A DNA stretch of 64,000 nt, from assembly GCA_025435555.1 (NCBI GenBank), contig JAIWWG010000061.1, positions 159,461 to 223,460 on the forward strand, read 5' to 3'. Shown here piece after piece: positions 63,085 through 64,000 of the stretch; positions within the stretch are counted from its first letter, which is position 1; each line of letters starts with the position of its first letter. Below the pieces are notes generated by a model. It was not told the DNA's origin. It made no database searches and worked only from the letters and a program-made list of their open reading frames with translations. Origin of the DNA: Chytriomyces cf. hyalinus JEL632 (lineage: Eukaryota > Chytridiomycota > Chytridiomycetes > Chytridiales > Chytriomycetaceae). Both the position numbers and the translations under genes were made by a program.

Positions 63085-63927
63085 CTAACTGTCATCACCT
63101 TGTTGCTCATGCGTGTGTTGTTCCAATCCAACTGTTGAGTGTCCCGATTGGTGGTTGATTGTTATTGTGTCCATCTGGCTGACATACTCACCATCTCCAT
63201 CCTCCTCCTCATCATGATCAAACTGAATTACAACTGGCTCAACCTCTGTGTTCCGATACGTTGCCTCTGTCAAAATTCGCGAATACAGAACATTTAACTT
63301 TGCTGCAGTTGATGGATCCACAGTACTCAGAAGCTGATTCAGTTCTTGCCTCAGTGTTTTTGTTCTTGATGCGTTCAAAATGGCATTTGAAATGTAAATC
63401 GGCATGACAACAGGATTATCCATTGCAACCTTGCAATCGTGATTAATAAACTTGATTGCAACTGAGCAGATGCTTTTGTCAGCAGGAATTCCCAGATCAT
63501 GAGCTCGATTCACACTGCGCATAAGCTGAAGATCTTGGACAAAAATGGGCCTGAACTTTGGTGCCACAAGTGCTCCCTCATTTCCATTTCGAACGTTTAC
63601 AACGGCCATCAAGCTCAGTGCATCTCTTTTGTAGTGTGCACCCATGGCTGCAGATTTGTGTCTTGTGCATTTGAACATGTCACTGTCTTCTCCTCCTCCC
63701 CAGTATGACAGCAGATATCCAGTTTTCCTCATGGTATGTGTGCCAAATGGCCCACTCCGGTAAGGAATACTGATGGCACATGTGGACTTGATTCGACTGA
63801 GAACAGTTTCATATGAAATCCCCTCTTTGCAGTGGATGCGGCAACTTGGATCATCTTTGCGAGCTTCCACAATACGGTCCAGCTCATTGCGTGAAGGAAA
63901 TAGATATCCACTTGTTGCGGATCCTGG
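63085..63927 (-). CDS. Tyrosine-recombinase-like protein, C-terminal catalytic part
   Basis: The minus-strand frame is open from 63927 (stop just upstream, so an intron must join earlier exons beyond or near the window edge) to a stop at 63085. It reads GYLFPSRNELDRI..., then GTHTMRKTGYLLSYWGGG, then CTRHKSAAMGAHYKRDA. This gives the H-x-x-R box, a second His in RHKS and a Tyr seven residues on, the arrangement of tyrosine recombinase (phage integrase/Crypton-like) active sites. The box-I arginine would lie further upstream. The tail is acidic with Gln/His-rich sequence. Eukaryotic relatives are usually transposon genes (Cryptons) or domesticated ones; which applies here cannot be told without termini. 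Confidence 0.55.
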   Translation of the reverse strand, partial: PGSATSGYLFPSRNELDRIVEARKDDPSCRIHCKEGISYETVLSRIKSTCAISIPYRSGPFGTHTMRKTGYLLSYWGGGEDSDMFKCTRHKSAAMGAHYKRDALSLMAVVNVRNGNEGALVAPKFRPIFVQDLQLMRSVNRAHDLGIPADKSICSVAIKFINHDCKVAMDNPVVMPIYISNAILNASRTKTLRQELNQLLSTVDPSTAAKLNVLYSRILTEATYRNTEVEPVVIQFDHDEEEDGDGEYVSQMDTITINHQSGHSTVGLEQHTHEQQGDDS

Positions 63928-64000
63928 TCAAGGTGGACCAGCAGTCTCCTCATGTACTCAACATAAAGGAGAGCTCAAAATCTCTGGAATGCATGAAGAT

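Overview
This window reads as nuclear DNA of a zoosporic (chytrid-type) fungus. Genes sit on both strands, close together, and are split by short GT-AG introns of about 48-100 bp. The content is fungal: two PacC/Rim101 regulators, NF-YB/Hap3, a Bem1-type SH3-PX scaffold, a RhoGAP, a P450, a multicopper oxidase and the mitochondrial intermediate peptidase Oct1. It is mixed with genes that Dikarya usually lack, namely a soluble adenylyl cyclase of ADCY10 type and plant-like LRR proteins with a SAM tail. That mix, and Chytridiomycota as the phylum, is inference from gene content. I joined exons by hand using splice sites, reading phase and family motifs; nothing was checked against transcripts or databases.

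Layout. 1-7.4 kb: gene-poor and repeat-rich, with four diverged copies (A-D) of an unrecognised three-exon gene inside segmental duplications. Two copies are intact (119 and about 128 aa) and two are decayed. 7.9-17.8 kb: a C2H2 protein, a 917-aa coiled-coil protein, tRNA-Leu(AAG), an SH3-PX scaffold and a second C2H2 protein. 18-22.2 kb: two PacC paralogues head to head. 22.3-30 kb: a four-helix membrane protein, a PRP22-like helicase relic, a small unknown gene, a GH7-like protein with two PAN-like modules, and a membrane-anchored multicopper oxidase. 30-34.9 kb: Oct1 (one frameshift in an A8 run), an F-box/LRR gene and NF-YB. 35-44.7 kb: unknown genes, a RhoGAP and a P450. 44.9-51.4 kb: a TTC5 homologue and an unknown gene sharing a 47-bp promoter, an FAD monooxygenase and an F-box/LRR protein. 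51.9-56.2 kb: an LRR-TM-SAM gene in which seven exons each encode exactly one 24-residue LRR, followed by its decaying paralogue. 56.4-61.8 kb: a near full-length soluble adenylyl cyclase (11 exons, about 1606 aa). 62-64 kb: short repeats and part of a tyrosine-recombinase-like gene.

How genes may work together. The PacC pair share a promoter that carries two exact Rim101-type sites, which suggests auto- or cross-regulation. The SH3-PX scaffold and the RhoGAP belong to Rho/Cdc42 polarity control, but are not adjacent. The LRR-TM-SAM pair lies directly upstream of the soluble adenylyl cyclase on the same strand; a functional link is speculation. I found no CRISPR array, rRNA gene or complete transposon.
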